A stretch of 64,000 bases of DNA from UBA7985 sp038141425 (GTDB lineage: Bacteria; Pseudomonadota; Alphaproteobacteria; UBA7985), in the NCBI GenBank assembly GCA_038141425.1, contig JAYQIC010000010.1, positions 558,001-622,000 of the forward strand, written 5' to 3'. The notes below the pieces were generated by a model. That model ran no database searches. It saw only the letters and a program-made list of their open reading frames with translations, and was not told where the DNA came from. Both the position numbers and the translations under genes were made by a program. Positions 30,629 to 39,339 of the stretch are shown here, piece after piece. Positions within the stretch are counted from its first letter, which is position 1. Each line of letters starts with the position of its first letter.

Positions 30629-31585
30629 TCACTCCGGCTGGCGCGCGTCCTGCTCGAGGTTGAGCCACGCGATCTCGCCGGCGGAAAGCTGCAGCCCGAG
30701 CGCGGGCAGCGTGGTCCGGATTTCGTCGATGGTGCGCGGCCCGATCAGCGCCAGCGAGGGGAAGCCCTGCCCCAGCACCCATGCCGTCGCAATGTTGTGC
30801 GGATGGACGCCGTATTCAGCCGCCAGCGTCTCTGCCCGCCGCCGCCGCTCTTCGTTATCTGCAGACGCAAAGCACTTGTCGGGGGCCGTGTCATCGGGCA
30901 GCGCCGTGCGCTCACCCACCCCCATGAAATAGCCCCGTGCCTGCGAGGACCACGACAGGTGCGTGACGCCGCCAGCGCGCAGGAAAGCCAGCGCCTCGGG
31001 CTGGTTCGAGGTGATACAGCCCGCCCAGACCGGCCGCTCCATCACCGCCAGCGACAGATTGTTGTTGATCAGGATCAGTCCCCGCCGCCCGTTCGCCTGC
31101 GCGTAGGCGCGGGCTTCGGCAAAGCGCGTCACCGACCAATTTGACCCACCGATGGCCCCAATCAGCCCGCGGCTGTGCAGATCGTCGAGCACGTCGACGA
31201 ACTCGGCGACCGGCACCTCCGCATTATCGCGGTGCATGATGTAGACGGGGGCATGGTCAAGCCCGAGCCGGTCCAGGGACACGGTCAGCTGCTGTTCGAT
31301 CGCCTCGGGCAGACAATTCGGGGTGTGGGCGCCCTTAACGATCACCCGCGCCTGCGCCGCTACACCGCGGCTGCGCATCCACGCGCCGAGGTTCTGCTCA
31401 TGCAGCCCCTGCCCGTAGATATGGGCGGTATCGAAGCCATTGCCGCCAGCCTCCCACCACGCGTCCCACAGGGCGGAAGCAAGGTCGAGATCGGGCTGAT
31501 TATCACAGCCGACAATAAGGCTGCTGATCGCCCCCTCCATACCGTCCAGCGGCAGGCGGGGGATGGTCTGAGACGTCGGGCTCAC
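30629..31585 (-). CDS. Aldo/keto reductase
   Basis: About 318 residues of the AKR superfamily: NGFDTAHIYGQGLHEQ holds the catalytic Asp and Tyr, PVYIMHRDN the catalytic His region, and ALIGPRTIDEI binds the cofactor phosphate. The GTG at 31585 is chosen because AAGGAG lies 6 bases upstream; the frame stays open upstream but only through a simple repeat that would encode alternating Phe-Arg. Its position between the permeases and binding protein of a sugar importer suggests it acts on the imported compound (inference). Confidence 0.88.
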   Translation of the reverse strand: MSPTSQTIPRLPLDGMEGAISSLIVGCDNQPDLDLASALWDAWWEAGGNGFDTAHIYGQGLHEQNLGAWMRSRGVAAQARVIVKGAHTPNCLPEAIEQQLTVSLDRLGLDHAPVYIMHRDNAEVPVAEFVDVLDDLHSRGLIGAIGGSNWSVTRFAEARAYAQANGRRGLILINNNLSLAVMERPVWAGCITSNQPEALAFLRAGGVTHLSWSSQARGYFMGVGERTALPDDTAPDKCFASADNEERRRRAETLAAEYGVHPHNIATAWVLGQGFPSLALIGPRTIDEIRTTLPALGLQLSAGEIAWLNLEQDARQPE

Positions 31586-31606
31586 GGCGGGCTCCTTAAG
31601 GAGAGA

Positions 31607-31640
31607 ACGAAAACGAAAGCGAAAACGAAAGCGAAAACAA
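31607..31640. repeat. Simple tandem repeat of GAAAACGAAAGC
   Basis: Nearly three copies of the 12-bp unit (itself two similar hexamers) lie just upstream of the aldo/keto reductase ribosome binding site. Confidence 0.8.
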
Positions 31641-31660
31641 GAAAGACGGGAAGGCACAAT

Positions 31661-31730
31661 GAAAGAAAAAGACCCTGACAAACCGGAGGTCCGTCAGGGT
31701 CAATACGGAGGCGGCTGGAGACCAGCCGCC
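31661..31730 (-). terminator. Rho-independent terminator of the solute-binding protein gene
   Basis: On the minus strand, after the stop at 31754, a perfect hairpin with arms GGCGGCTGG and CCAGCCGCC (31710-31730) is followed by a second with arms GACCCTGAC and GTCAGGGTC (31671-31701) and then a T-rich tract (31661-31670). Confidence 0.9.
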
Positions 31731-31753
31731 CCGGGTCTTGATGGCTTCAGGCC

Positions 31754-32980
31754 TTAGAGGGCACCGAAGATTTCTTCACGCGCATCTTCGAGGTCTTCGA
31801 GGATGTCATCGATCGCGGACGGATCGAGCATGAATTCAACCATACCCTTCATGCCTGCAGAGGCCATTTCAGGGGTGGTGTCACGGTCGTAGAACTGAGC
31901 CGTAACCGAGCGTGACAGCATTTCTGCGCCAGCCTGCATGAAGCGGTCGGCTGGTGCTTCAGAGCCGGAGTGTGGCGACAGCATGCCGGTAGCAGCCTGC
32001 GTCATGTTCAGCGCTTCAGCAGAGGTCGCGAAAGCCAGGAACTTCTTGGCGTTTTCGACGTTCTGAGCGTTGGACGGAACGAAGTACAGGTCGGTTGGCG
32101 CATCTTCCCCGCGTGGGATGGAAGCGTCGATGTCCGGGAACTGGAAGAAGGTCATCTGCTCCTGGGTTTCCTCCGGCAGGTTGCCGATCAGGAAGTTACC
32201 CATGAGGTACATGGCCGCTTCACCAGCGATCAGCGGAGCCTGAGCTTCCTGCCAGGACAGGTTCTGGTGGCCTTCGAGGAAACAACCAGCGTCGACAGCG
32301 CGAGCCCAGTTGGCGAAGGTCGCACGGACACCATCGTCGGTGTACGGGATCTTACCGAGCATCAGGTCGATGTGGTACTCGAGGCCGTTGGTCCGCATGT
32401 TCACGTAGTCGAACCAGCCCGCAGCGGTCCACAGGTACTTGGTACCGATGGTGAACGGGGTGATGCCGTTGGCGCTCAGGGTTTCACAAGCGGCCAGCAG
32501 CTCGTCGTAGGTGTCTGGAACACTGATGCCGTTGGCTTCCATGACGTCACCGCGGGCGTAAACGCCCCACTGGTAGAACGCGTAGGGTGCGCCGTACTGC
32601 TTGCCGTCAAAGGTAACGGACGCAGCGGTCGATGCCATGGCGTCGAGCAGGCCACCGTCGGACCAAACATCGGAAATGTCCATGAACAGGCCATTTTCAA
32701 CGAAACCAGCCATACGGTTACCAGCGAACCACATGCCGATGTCCGGGCCCTGGTCAGCAACCAGGAAGTTACGGATCGCGGTCTTGTACGCTTCGTGCTC
32801 GGTGGTGTTGATGGTGACGTTGATGTCGGGGTTAGCAGCTTCGAACATCTCAACGATTTCGGCCAGTGCGGCCATTGGCGTTGGGTCAGAAGCGTTAGAG
32901 GCGATAACGAGCTCGCCTTCAGCATGCGCGGTCGCGCCAAATGCCAGCGCAGCAACGCTAGCCAGAATCAGCTTTTTCAT
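31754..32980 (-). CDS. ABC transporter periplasmic sugar-binding protein
   Basis: About 408 residues of the extracellular solute-binding protein family 1. A clear signal peptide (MKKLILASVAALAFGATAHA, cleavage after AHA) is followed by GELVIASNASDPTPMAALAE. The ATG has a GGAGG motif 6 bases upstream. It probably serves the two permeases at 28.5-30.6 kb although it is transcribed towards them on the other strand. The strong ribosome binding site and terminator fit high expression, as is usual for binding proteins. Confidence 0.92.
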   Translation of the reverse strand: MKKLILASVAALAFGATAHAEGELVIASNASDPTPMAALAEIVEMFEAANPDINVTINTTEHEAYKTAIRNFLVADQGPDIGMWFAGNRMAGFVENGLFMDISDVWSDGGLLDAMASTAASVTFDGKQYGAPYAFYQWGVYARGDVMEANGISVPDTYDELLAACETLSANGITPFTIGTKYLWTAAGWFDYVNMRTNGLEYHIDLMLGKIPYTDDGVRATFANWARAVDAGCFLEGHQNLSWQEAQAPLIAGEAAMYLMGNFLIGNLPEETQEQMTFFQFPDIDASIPRGEDAPTDLYFVPSNAQNVENAKKFLAFATSAEALNMTQAATGMLSPHSGSEAPADRFMQAGAEMLSRSVTAQFYDRDTTPEMASAGMKGMVEFMLDPSAIDDILEDLEDAREEIFGAL

Positions 32981-33239
32981 GATTTCCTCCCAAAAAAAGC
33001 ACGGTCTCAAACCGGGCTCGAAAAGGCTGTAAAACCACCCGTGCGCGCGGATCAGGCGAACCCGGGTCGAGAGCTTCCATTCCGGCCTGAGACACGCGCA
33101 CGCGCAGCCCAGCGAAATCTCCTCCCTCTGGGAATCACTATATCTAGCGGGGGTATCGGTGCATTCCGGGTTCCCACTATTCGTTTCCGGGCAAATCGCC
33201 ATTGCCGGACGAAAAGTGGGAGAATCGAACCCGAGGCGC

Positions 33240-35192
33240 TCAGTCCTCGGTCGGAGCCACCTCAGCGGTGGGCAGGAAACCACCCGACTGCAGCGCCCAG
33301 AGACGGGCATAAACGCCCTTCTTGGCCAGCAGTTCGTCGTGGCTGCCCATTTCGGCAATCCGGCCCTCCTCGAGCACCACCCGACGGTCCAGTCGGGCGA
33401 TGGGCGACAGCCGGTGCGCAAAGGCGATAACGGTCTTGCCGGTCATCAGCCCAAGCAACTGCTGCTGGATGGCATTTTCGACCTCGGAATCCAGCGCGGA
33501 AGTGGCCTCGTCCAGGATCAGGATCGGTGCGTTTTTGAGGATCACGCGAGCCAGCGCGATGCGCTGACGCTGACCGCCTGAGAGCTTCACGCCGCGCTCG
33601 CCGACGTGGGCGTCGAGGCCTTCGCGGCCCTTGTTGTCCTTGAGCCCGACGATAAAATCCCAGGCCTGTGCCTGCTTCGCCGCCGCGATCAACTCATCCT
33701 CACTGGCATCAGGCCGCCCATAGCGGATGTTATCGCGGATCGAGCGGTGCAGCAGGCTCGTGTCCTGCGTCACCATGGCGATGACGTTGCGCAGGCTGTC
33801 CTGCGTTACCCCCCGGATATCCTGGCCATCGACCGTGATCCGACCGCCCTCGACGTCGAAGAAGCGCAGCAGCAGGTTCACCAGCGTCGACTTCCCGGCG
33901 CCTGAGTGCCCGATCAGCCCGATTTTCTCACCCGGCCGGACCGATAGGTTCAGGTCGTGGACCACCGTCTCGGTCTTGCCGTAGTTGAAGGTCACGCCCT
34001 CGAACGCGATGGCGCCCTCGGTGATGTCCAGATCCGGCGCGCCGGGCTTGTCGACGATTTTGTGAGGGACAGCGATCGACTGCCGACCCTCAGACACCGA
34101 TCCGGCGCTCTCGAAAATATGGCCCAGCAGCCGCAGCATCATCCCCGAGAACCAGGTCAGCGTGGACACCAGCGGCAGCGCCGTGGCGATGGTCCCCGCC
34201 GACGCACCGCCGACCGACCACAGCCACAGGCTCAAGCCAGCGGTGAAGACCACCAGAAACGCGTTGAGAACGATCAGCATGGATGACATCAGCACCGACC
34301 GCCGCATCACCCGGATCCAGCCGAAATTGAAGTCATCGATGGACTCCGCGACGTTGCGGTCCTCCATGCCCTTGTTGGCGAACAGCTTGACGGTCTGAAT
34401 GTTGGTATAGCTGTCGACAATCCGGCCCGTGACCTCCGAGCGGATTTCAGAATGCTCTTCGGAGGCACGTTGGATCCGCGGCATGAAGTAGATGATCATG
34501 GCCAGATAGAGCACGGTCCACACCAGCAGCGGCACGGTCAGCCACAGCGAAGTCAACGACAGGATGACGATAGAACCAACCAGATAGATTGCCCCGTACA
34601 GGATCCCGTCCAGTGAGGTCAGGATCACTTCGCGCAGCGAAATACCGGTCTGCATCACCCGGTTCGCAATCCGCCCCGCAAAGTCATCGGCGAAGAAGCC
34701 CACGTCCTGCCCGATGATATGTCGGTGCGCCTGCCAGCGGATGAAATTGCCAAAGCCGCCCATCAGACCCAGCTCGACCACGGCCGTCTTTCCAATGATG
34801 GCCAGCGGTCGGAAAATCATGAAAAAGCCCAGCAACATCATGAGGATAGGTAAGCGCTGTTGCAGCAGCTGCATGCGCTCATCCATGGTCTCGACGCCCT
34901 GGGTCGCGAAGATGTCGACGAAGTAGCCCAGCGCGACCGGGATCATCAGGTCTGCGCCGACTTCCAGAAACTTGAAGAACAACGCCAGCAGCAGAGGGCC
35001 TTTGATCTGGCTAGCAAAGTGCCAGAAGAAGGCCCCGAGATGGCGCGGGGGTGCACCCTTCTCCGGTGCCGGCAGCAGCGGCATGGCGAGGCGCTCGACA
35101 AAGGTCATGGGATGACGGCTCTCACCCTCGAGCAGGCGCGCGCGCGTCTCTTCATCAATCGGCTTTCTGTGGGCGGGAATGAACTCAACCAT
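33240..35192 (-). CDS. ABC exporter, fused membrane and ATPase domains
   Basis: A 650-residue half-transporter of the MsbA/lipid-drug exporter class. An N-terminal cytoplasmic extension of about 50 residues precedes six membrane helices (about 65-350). The ATPase domain has Walker A GHSGAGKST, signature LSGGQRQRIALARV and Walker B ILILDEATSALD. It would work as a homodimer. The export substrate is unknown. The frame is intact. It ends 259 bp before the binding-protein start and seems to be a separate unit. Confidence 0.93.
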   Translation of the reverse strand: MVEFIPAHRKPIDEETRARLLEGESRHPMTFVERLAMPLLPAPEKGAPPRHLGAFFWHFASQIKGPLLLALFFKFLEVGADLMIPVALGYFVDIFATQGVETMDERMQLLQQRLPILMMLLGFFMIFRPLAIIGKTAVVELGLMGGFGNFIRWQAHRHIIGQDVGFFADDFAGRIANRVMQTGISLREVILTSLDGILYGAIYLVGSIVILSLTSLWLTVPLLVWTVLYLAMIIYFMPRIQRASEEHSEIRSEVTGRIVDSYTNIQTVKLFANKGMEDRNVAESIDDFNFGWIRVMRRSVLMSSMLIVLNAFLVVFTAGLSLWLWSVGGASAGTIATALPLVSTLTWFSGMMLRLLGHIFESAGSVSEGRQSIAVPHKIVDKPGAPDLDITEGAIAFEGVTFNYGKTETVVHDLNLSVRPGEKIGLIGHSGAGKSTLVNLLLRFFDVEGGRITVDGQDIRGVTQDSLRNVIAMVTQDTSLLHRSIRDNIRYGRPDASEDELIAAAKQAQAWDFIVGLKDNKGREGLDAHVGERGVKLSGGQRQRIALARVILKNAPILILDEATSALDSEVENAIQQQLLGLMTGKTVIAFAHRLSPIARLDRRVVLEEGRIAEMGSHDELLAKKGVYARLWALQSGGFLPTAEVAPTED

Positions 35193-35366
35193 GCTGCTGC
35201 GGTGCTCCTTTACTCAGCCACTCTAGCAAGAAAGCAGCAGGCACGAGTGAGCATTTTTGCTGCCCAAGCCCTGAAAGCGCGTCACGGCTCCAAAGGCTAT
35301 CGGAGGGTTGCAGAGGAAAACCGGAACTGTGAGATTCATGCCCCAAATAAGCAGGTCGTTATGGGC

Positions 35367-36833
35367 TCAGAAATAGACAGACATCGAGGCATCCAATGTC
35401 AGATCTCTGCTAAATATCTCATAGCTACCGCCGAAGCTTAGTTCAGTATCGTCGCCGTCTTCGACCAGTGGCATGCTATTGATATCAACGCCAAAGGTCA
35501 GATTAACGTCGTTTATATTCCCGTGATTGTCGATGTCCGTCTCAATGCCAAAACCATAGGAAGAATTGTCCCCCAGTACGCTGGTGACGTCGAAGGATAG
35601 CGCCAATTCAGCCTCACCCTCGCTTAGTTCAAGCTCGGCTTCTCCGCTGGGCTGGAACGCCGCGAAGGTCGCGTTGCTGATTTCCATGGAGAACGTGTAT
35701 TCGGGGTCATCCTCCTTGTCGAATGCGACTTCTGCGGAAACCTCCACCTCCCAGGCTTCTGTCGGCTCTAGCGTGAAATCAGCGGCGAGCTCGGCTTCAT
35801 CATAAACGATACCTTCGCCAACTTTGTACTCAAACTCGGCTATGGCTCCCAGTTCAAAGCTAACAGTGTCAGTCGGCTCCCACTGGTTAAAGATTAAGGC
35901 AGCGACCTTATAGAGGCCGGGGCTGCTCCTCCCGCCCGCAAACACCACTTCGCCCGGACGGGCGGCAAAACTGCCCCCGGCGTGACTGAAGCGCACGTTG
36001 CTGGATGCAAAAGATGACTTGGCCTCCCGGCCCGTCGCCTCAGGGCTGAGGGCAATGCCGATCCCGGCGGCAGCTTCGTAGTCCCAACCAAAGTCGCTGT
36101 CGTACTCGAGACCGGCGTTGACGCTGGGCCGGAGTTCGAGGACGCCAGCGGGCAGTGGTTCAAAATCCAGATCGCCGGAAAACTCTAAGGTGTAGTCGAC
36201 GAGCCATTCAGGATCTGTGTCCGTGTCGTCGTCGTCCTCATCGAAGAAAAAATCATCATCGTCGAAGAGGTCGTCATCGTCGTCTTCGTCGTCTTCCTCG
36301 TCTTCCTCGTCTTCCTCGTCTTCATAGTCCGACTCATAGAATTCAAAGTCAGCGTCAGCGTTCAGATCCAGGTCAAAGTTGGCACCTTCGATCGACTGGG
36401 AAATCCCTGATGACAGGTTCCAGGAGCCGTCCCAATCGAGTCCGAGATCGACGTCAATGTCGTTCTCATGGCTGGCCGAGATGGCTGCCTCGTACTCTGC
36501 AATCTTATTGCTGGTGAGATCTGAGGACAGGGCATGATCAAAGTCGGCCGTGACCGTCCCGGTTACGATCTCATTGATGCCGTGCGAGACGCCGAGCAGA
36601 TAATCCTTACCATCGTAGTTGAAATCGAAGGTGATGTATTGCTCGAAGTCATCCTCGGACCGCGCAACCGGCGGCCAAAGCAGCAGGCTCAACCCCAGAG
36701 CGGCAGCCGTGATCCTGCGGCATCGACCAGCCAAGAGTCGCGCGCTGGGTGCAGCACGCTCAGTTCGGCACAATCGGGGGTGTCGTGTAACAGCACAGGA
36801 GGTCGAACGGCTCATCGCATCGGTGAAAATCAA
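35367..36833 (-). CDS. Acidic, probably beta-barrel outer-membrane protein
   Basis: A 488-residue protein I do not recognise. After about 40 basic residues comes a signal-like segment (ITAAALGLSLLLWPPVARS), then alternating polar/hydrophobic strands typical of a barrel, ending in SMSVYF with the terminal Phe of outer-membrane proteins. Residues about 165-210 are almost wholly Asp/Glu, encoded by a TCGTCTTCC-type repeat (36270-36330), followed by more regular barrel-like strands. The start may be MSRS at 36815. The acidic loop could bind divalent cations (inference). Base composition is less GC-rich than its neighbours, suggesting transfer or an unusual composition constraint. Confidence 0.65.
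   Translation of the reverse strand: MIFTDAMSRSTSCAVTRHPRLCRTERAAPSARLLAGRCRRITAAALGLSLLLWPPVARSEDDFEQYITFDFNYDGKDYLLGVSHGINEIVTGTVTADFDHALSSDLTSNKIAEYEAAISASHENDIDVDLGLDWDGSWNLSSGISQSIEGANFDLDLNADADFEFYESDYEDEEDEEDEEDDEDDDDDLFDDDDFFFDEDDDDTDTDPEWLVDYTLEFSGDLDFEPLPAGVLELRPSVNAGLEYDSDFGWDYEAAAGIGIALSPEATGREAKSSFASSNVRFSHAGGSFAARPGEVVFAGGRSSPGLYKVAALIFNQWEPTDTVSFELGAIAEFEYKVGEGIVYDEAELAADFTLEPTEAWEVEVSAEVAFDKEDDPEYTFSMEISNATFAAFQPSGEAELELSEGEAELALSFDVTSVLGDNSSYGFGIETDIDNHGNINDVNLTFGVDINSMPLVEDGDDTELSFGGSYEIFSRDLTLDASMSVYF
36270..36330. repeat. Coding 9-bp microsatellite in the acidic protein
   Basis: Roughly four copies of TCGTCTTCC and variants encode Asp-Glu-Glu units on the minus strand. 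Length changes in multiples of 3 would stay in frame. Confidence 0.8.
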
Positions 36834-37070
36834 GCGGCCCTGAAGGCGCCAGCCTCACCAGCAAGCGGCACACCAAGGCCGGGGCTAACCTGTTCGTTTT
36901 ACCCAAAAAGGCGAAAACGATCGGACTTCATCACCTTTATGCGCAGGGATGGGTCAAAGCCCGCCCGCAAGCGCCGCGTGCGGGTACTGTCGCAGCGTCT
37001 CCACGCGAAAGAGCGGCGCATAGCGTGGCTCCCGTTGCAAACTGTTGACGTGCCGTTGAGACGGCAGCCC

Positions 37071-38384
37071 TCAGTCACGGTCCAATTGATGCGGCCGGGG
37101 GCCACCCGTGGCCCAATCGAGCAGCTGCACGGTGTGGACCAGCGGCACTTCCACCCCCTTTTCCAGCTGTTTCATGCAGCCAATGTTGCCGGTGGCGATC
37201 AGGCTCGGCTCAGTCCGGGCGATGTTGCGCAGCTTGCGGTCGCGCAGCTGTCCGGCAATCTCTGGCTGGAGCAGGTTGTAGGTGCCCGCAGAACCGCAGC
37301 ACAGATGACCCTCGGCGGGTTCGCGCACCTGCGCACCCAGCGCGCGCAGCAGGGTCTTGGGCGCCGTGGTGATATTCTGACCGTGCTGCATGGAGCAGGC
37401 ACTGTGGTACGTGACCTGCACCCCGTCGATTATGGCGTCAGCGTGTTTGGCGGCGTCGAGATCGGCGGGCGTCACCAGCTCAGTGATGTCCTGCGCCAGC
37501 CTGGCGACCTGCTCGGCCCTGGCTTTCATCGCCAGGTGATCCTGAAACATGGCCCCGTAGTCCTTGACGGTCGTGCCGCAGCCGGATGCGGTGATCACCA
37601 GCGCATCCAGAGGTACCCGGTCATGGGCCGCCAGTACCGCGTCGATCATCTGGGTGGCGGTTGCTTCGGCCTGCTCGGCCTTGCCCATATGGTGGGTCAG
37701 CGCGCCGCAGCATGAAGCCGCCAGCACCTCGACTTCGTAGCCCAGCCGGGTAAGCAGTCGGATGGTCGAGGCGTTGATTTCGGGCTCCAGCACCTGCTGC
37801 GCGCAGCCGGGAAACAGGGCGACGCGGCCGCGTGTCTTGCCGGCGCTCACCTGCGCCGGCGCGTGCAGGCCGGGTCGGTCGGTCTGGGCCGGGGCCGGCA
37901 GCCGGTCGGGACTGAGCGCGAGCGCGGCTTTGAGCGCCTTGGGCAGCACCGGGCGCATCCATGCCCCCAGCGGCGCCAGCCGCAGCAGCCAGCGGAACAG
38001 ACCAGGTCGCGGCACCACACGCGCCAGAAAGCTACGATAGAGCCGCTCTGGCAGGGGCCGCTGGTAGTCGCGTTCGATCACCTGCCGCCCATGGTCGATC
38101 AGGTGCATGTAGTCCACGCCAGAGGGACAGGTGGTGGTGCAGGCCAGACAGCTCAGGCAGCGGTCGAGGTGTTCGACCACGTCCTTGGTCGGCTTGCGGG
38201 CGTTCTCCAGCATGTCCTTGAGCAGGTATATCCGACCCCGGGGGCTGTCCAACTCGTCGCCGAGCAGCTGGTAGGTCGGGCAGGTCCCGGTGCACAGCCC
38301 ACAGTGCACGCAGCTGCGGAAAATCGCCTCCGAGCGCTGGGTTGCGGGATCCCGTTCCACGCCATCCTTGAAGAAAGTCTGCAT
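37071..38384 (-). CDS. glcF: Glycolate oxidase iron-sulfur subunit GlcF
   Basis: A 437-residue protein with two [4Fe-4S] motifs (CVHCGLCTGTCPTY and CLSCLACTTTCPSGVDY) and two CCG-type cysteine-rich motifs (ASCCGALTHH and LCCGSAGTYN). It passes electrons from GlcDE to the membrane quinone pool during glycolate oxidation to glyoxylate. It is the last gene of glcD-glcE-glcF and starts 3 bp after the glcE stop. The frame is intact. Confidence 0.95.
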   Translation of the reverse strand: MQTFFKDGVERDPATQRSEAIFRSCVHCGLCTGTCPTYQLLGDELDSPRGRIYLLKDMLENARKPTKDVVEHLDRCLSCLACTTTCPSGVDYMHLIDHGRQVIERDYQRPLPERLYRSFLARVVPRPGLFRWLLRLAPLGAWMRPVLPKALKAALALSPDRLPAPAQTDRPGLHAPAQVSAGKTRGRVALFPGCAQQVLEPEINASTIRLLTRLGYEVEVLAASCCGALTHHMGKAEQAEATATQMIDAVLAAHDRVPLDALVITASGCGTTVKDYGAMFQDHLAMKARAEQVARLAQDITELVTPADLDAAKHADAIIDGVQVTYHSACSMQHGQNITTAPKTLLRALGAQVREPAEGHLCCGSAGTYNLLQPEIAGQLRDRKLRNIARTEPSLIATGNIGCMKQLEKGVEVPLVHTVQLLDWATGGPRPHQLDRD

Positions 38385-38387
38385 GGC

Positions 38388-39339
38388 TCAGAGGTCCTTG
38401 TACATGCGGCCGGGGTTAAAGCGATGATCGGGGTCGAAGGCGGCCTTGACCTGCCGCTGCAGGGCCTGAACGCCTGTGCTGAGCGGCTGGAAGCAGCCGT
38501 GGTCGCGGCGGTGTTCGCGGGGGCTCTGGACCAGCAGCGCGTGCCCGCCCAGCGCCGCGGCGCGCTCGTGAACATCGTTGGCGCCTGCCGTCTCTGCGCC
38601 CAGCCAGACCAGCGCCCTGGACCACTGCTGCGCGCTTGGGCCATTCCAACCGGCCAGCAGCGCTGCGGCACGGTCTCGCGGCAGGCTCACCCGCCAGACA
38701 AAGGAAGACGCCCATACCGCATCCAGCCCCGGCGCGTCCTGCGCCACCGCCCGCGCCTTCGGCACAACCTTGATCGTGATTTCGGTGAGGACCGCCAGCG
38801 TTCCCCATGACCCGCAGAGCGCACGCGGCAGATCGTAGCCCGAGACGTTCTTGACCACCCGGCCCCCGGCCTTGAGCAACTCGCCGCGGCCGTTGATGTA
38901 CTGCGCGCCCAGAACGTTGTCGCGCGGGGCGCCAAGGCTCTCCCGCTCGGCCCCGCCGATGTTGGTGGCGATAACCCCGCCCAGGCTCGGATCGCCCCCG
39001 AAGCGAGGCGGCGAGAACGGCAGGATCAGATCGTGTTCAGCCAGCGCCGCTTCGAGCACCGACAACCGGGTTCCGGCGAGGGCGCCAAGCACGAATTCCT
39101 GCGGCTCGAAGTAGGTGATGCCCTGCAGGCCGCTGGTGGTGACCGCCCTGCCCTCGACCGGAAAGCCGATCCCGGCCTTCGACCCTCCCCCGGAGAGCGC
39201 CAGCGGTTCCGTCGTATCGCGGACGAACCCGGCCAGCGCCTCTGGCGTGCGGAAGGTCTCTGCTGCGGCGTTTAACGCATCCGTGGCGCCGTCTGCTGTG
39301 ATCTTGCCGGCGTCGGCCTGTCGCCTGTGAAGCGGTCAT
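38388..39339 (-). CDS. glcE: Glycolate oxidase subunit GlcE (frame broken near the start)
   Basis: An FAD-binding subunit of about 316 residues. Most of it is in one frame: LALSGGGSKAGIGFPVEGRA, then GITYFEPQEFVLGALAGTRL, FGGDPSLGGVIATNIGG and GRVVKNVSGYDLPRAL. That frame has no usable start codon. The ATG at 39337-39339 (MTASQA), which overlaps the glcD stop as TGATG, is one base out of phase, so a single indel near 39315 is inferred. Works with GlcD and GlcF. Confidence 0.9.

Noticed and set aside
30629..31681. Longer start for the aldo/keto reductase
   Set aside because: The extra N-terminus is an alternating Phe-Arg string from a simple DNA repeat and overlaps the terminator of the next gene; the GTG at 31585 has a strong ribosome binding site.
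37030..37070. Terminator after glcF
   Set aside because: A TGCCGT/ACGGCA hairpin is present but no T tract follows on the minus strand.
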